From NCBI RefSeq assembly GCF_005938085.1, contig NZ_SMZK01000004.1, positions 93,874 through 157,873 on the forward strand: a stretch of DNA of 64,000 nt, read 5' to 3'. The translations under genes and the position numbers were made by a program. This document shows positions 63,807 to 64,000 of this stretch, one piece after another. The notes beneath the pieces are model-generated. The model had not been told where the DNA came from and did not search any database. It worked only from the letters and a program-made list of their open reading frames with translations. The DNA is from Haloterrigena sp. H1 (lineage in GTDB: Archaea; Halobacteriota; Halobacteria; Halobacteriales; Natrialbaceae). Numbering within the stretch: position 1 is the stretch's first letter; every line of letters starts with the position of its first letter.

Positions 63807-64000
63807 TTACCGGCCCGTATCGTACTTGTACGTCGCCGAATCGGGATCGATGCCGAAGTCCTCCGGTGATTCCTCGTTGCTGACGTCCTCGCGTCCGTCC
63901 GGCGCGTGCTTGAACGCTCCCGGAGCCGCTCGGGCATCCGGAACTCATCGACGTCGATCGATAGCGGTACCGCGTCCGGATCGGAACCCTCGCGTTTGGC
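63807..64000 (-). CDS. C-terminal end of an unknown gene, window edge
   Basis: The minus strand reads AKREGSDPDAVPLSIDVDEF and RMPERLR, then after a frame change EDVSNEESPEDFGIDPDSAT and YKYDTGR with a stop at 63807. The rest of the gene lies beyond base 64000. The pattern is that of an ordinary acidic haloarchaeal protein. No family assigned. Confidence 0.4.

Noticed and set aside
1..64000. tRNA or rRNA genes
   Set aside because: I looked for typical T-arm (GGTTCGAATC-like) and acceptor pairings and saw none that fold outside coding regions. Insertion next to a tRNA cannot be shown here.

Overview
This is haloarchaeal DNA: acidic, Asp/Glu-rich proteins, an Orc1/Cdc6 gene, replication factor C large subunit, ISH1-type and ISH3-type transposases, a Tat lipoprotein and the archaeal 2-oxoacid:ferredoxin oxidoreductase. 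It has two halves. Bases 1 to about 42,850 are an accessory island, probably an integrated plasmid or similar element. Bases about 42,850 to 64,000 are ordinary chromosome.

Island, left part (1-11.9 kb). A minus-strand orc1/cdc6 gene runs off the left edge and is preceded by six same-direction origin-box-like repeats and an AT-richer stretch, a probable replication origin. Next come small zinc-binding genes, a duplicated SWIM zinc-finger gene (one copy broken), three ISH1-like insertion sequences (two in tandem inside one target duplication), three tandem paralogues resembling Imm49 immunity proteins (the third split by an insertion sequence), an integrase remnant, an 86-bp MITE and an ISH3-type element.

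Island, centre (11.9-32.4 kb). The main find is a three-gene cassette present three times: a GHKL-fold ATPase of about 630-680 residues, a protein X of about 350 residues, and a protein Y of about 230-270 residues, with genes overlapping or almost touching. Each copy lies beside a different nuclease: cassette A beside a Cas4/RecB-like PD-(D/E)XK protein, with a DnaQ-like exonuclease farther off across an insertion sequence; cassette B beside McrC; cassette C beside a GIY-YIG protein. Cassettes B and C diverge around two cytosine-5 methyltransferase genes, and a Mig-like T:G mismatch glycosylase follows cassette C. I read this as a GHKL-based modification/restriction complex in which the glycosylase takes the place that Vsr holds in bacterial MutL-type systems. 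That role is inferred.

Island, right part (32.4-42.9 kb). A GHKL ATPase fused to an HExxH metallopeptidase-like tail sits at the right edge, and a decayed copy of its C-terminal half lies about 8 kb away. Between them are a winged-helix regulator with an operator-like inverted repeat, small plasmid-type genes, a coiled-coil protein, a HEPN-like protein and a two-gene unit with a predicted PD-(D/E)XK nuclease. The island stops at an amidase C-terminal fragment on the other strand, a plausible insertion scar.

Chromosome (43-64 kb): bioB, a saccharopine-dehydrogenase-like gene, bioF and bioD; rfcL; a glutamate-cysteine ligase homologue; a Tat lipoprotein; a CNNM/CorC transporter-like protein; a DUF457 membrane protein; an ABC1/UbiB-like kinase; a helix-turn-helix regulator; korAB; a flavin oxidoreductase; methylmalonyl-CoA epimerase and mutase. 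From about 54 kb onward nearly every gene carries single-base frameshifts, mostly in C or G runs. That looks like poor sequence quality rather than gene death.
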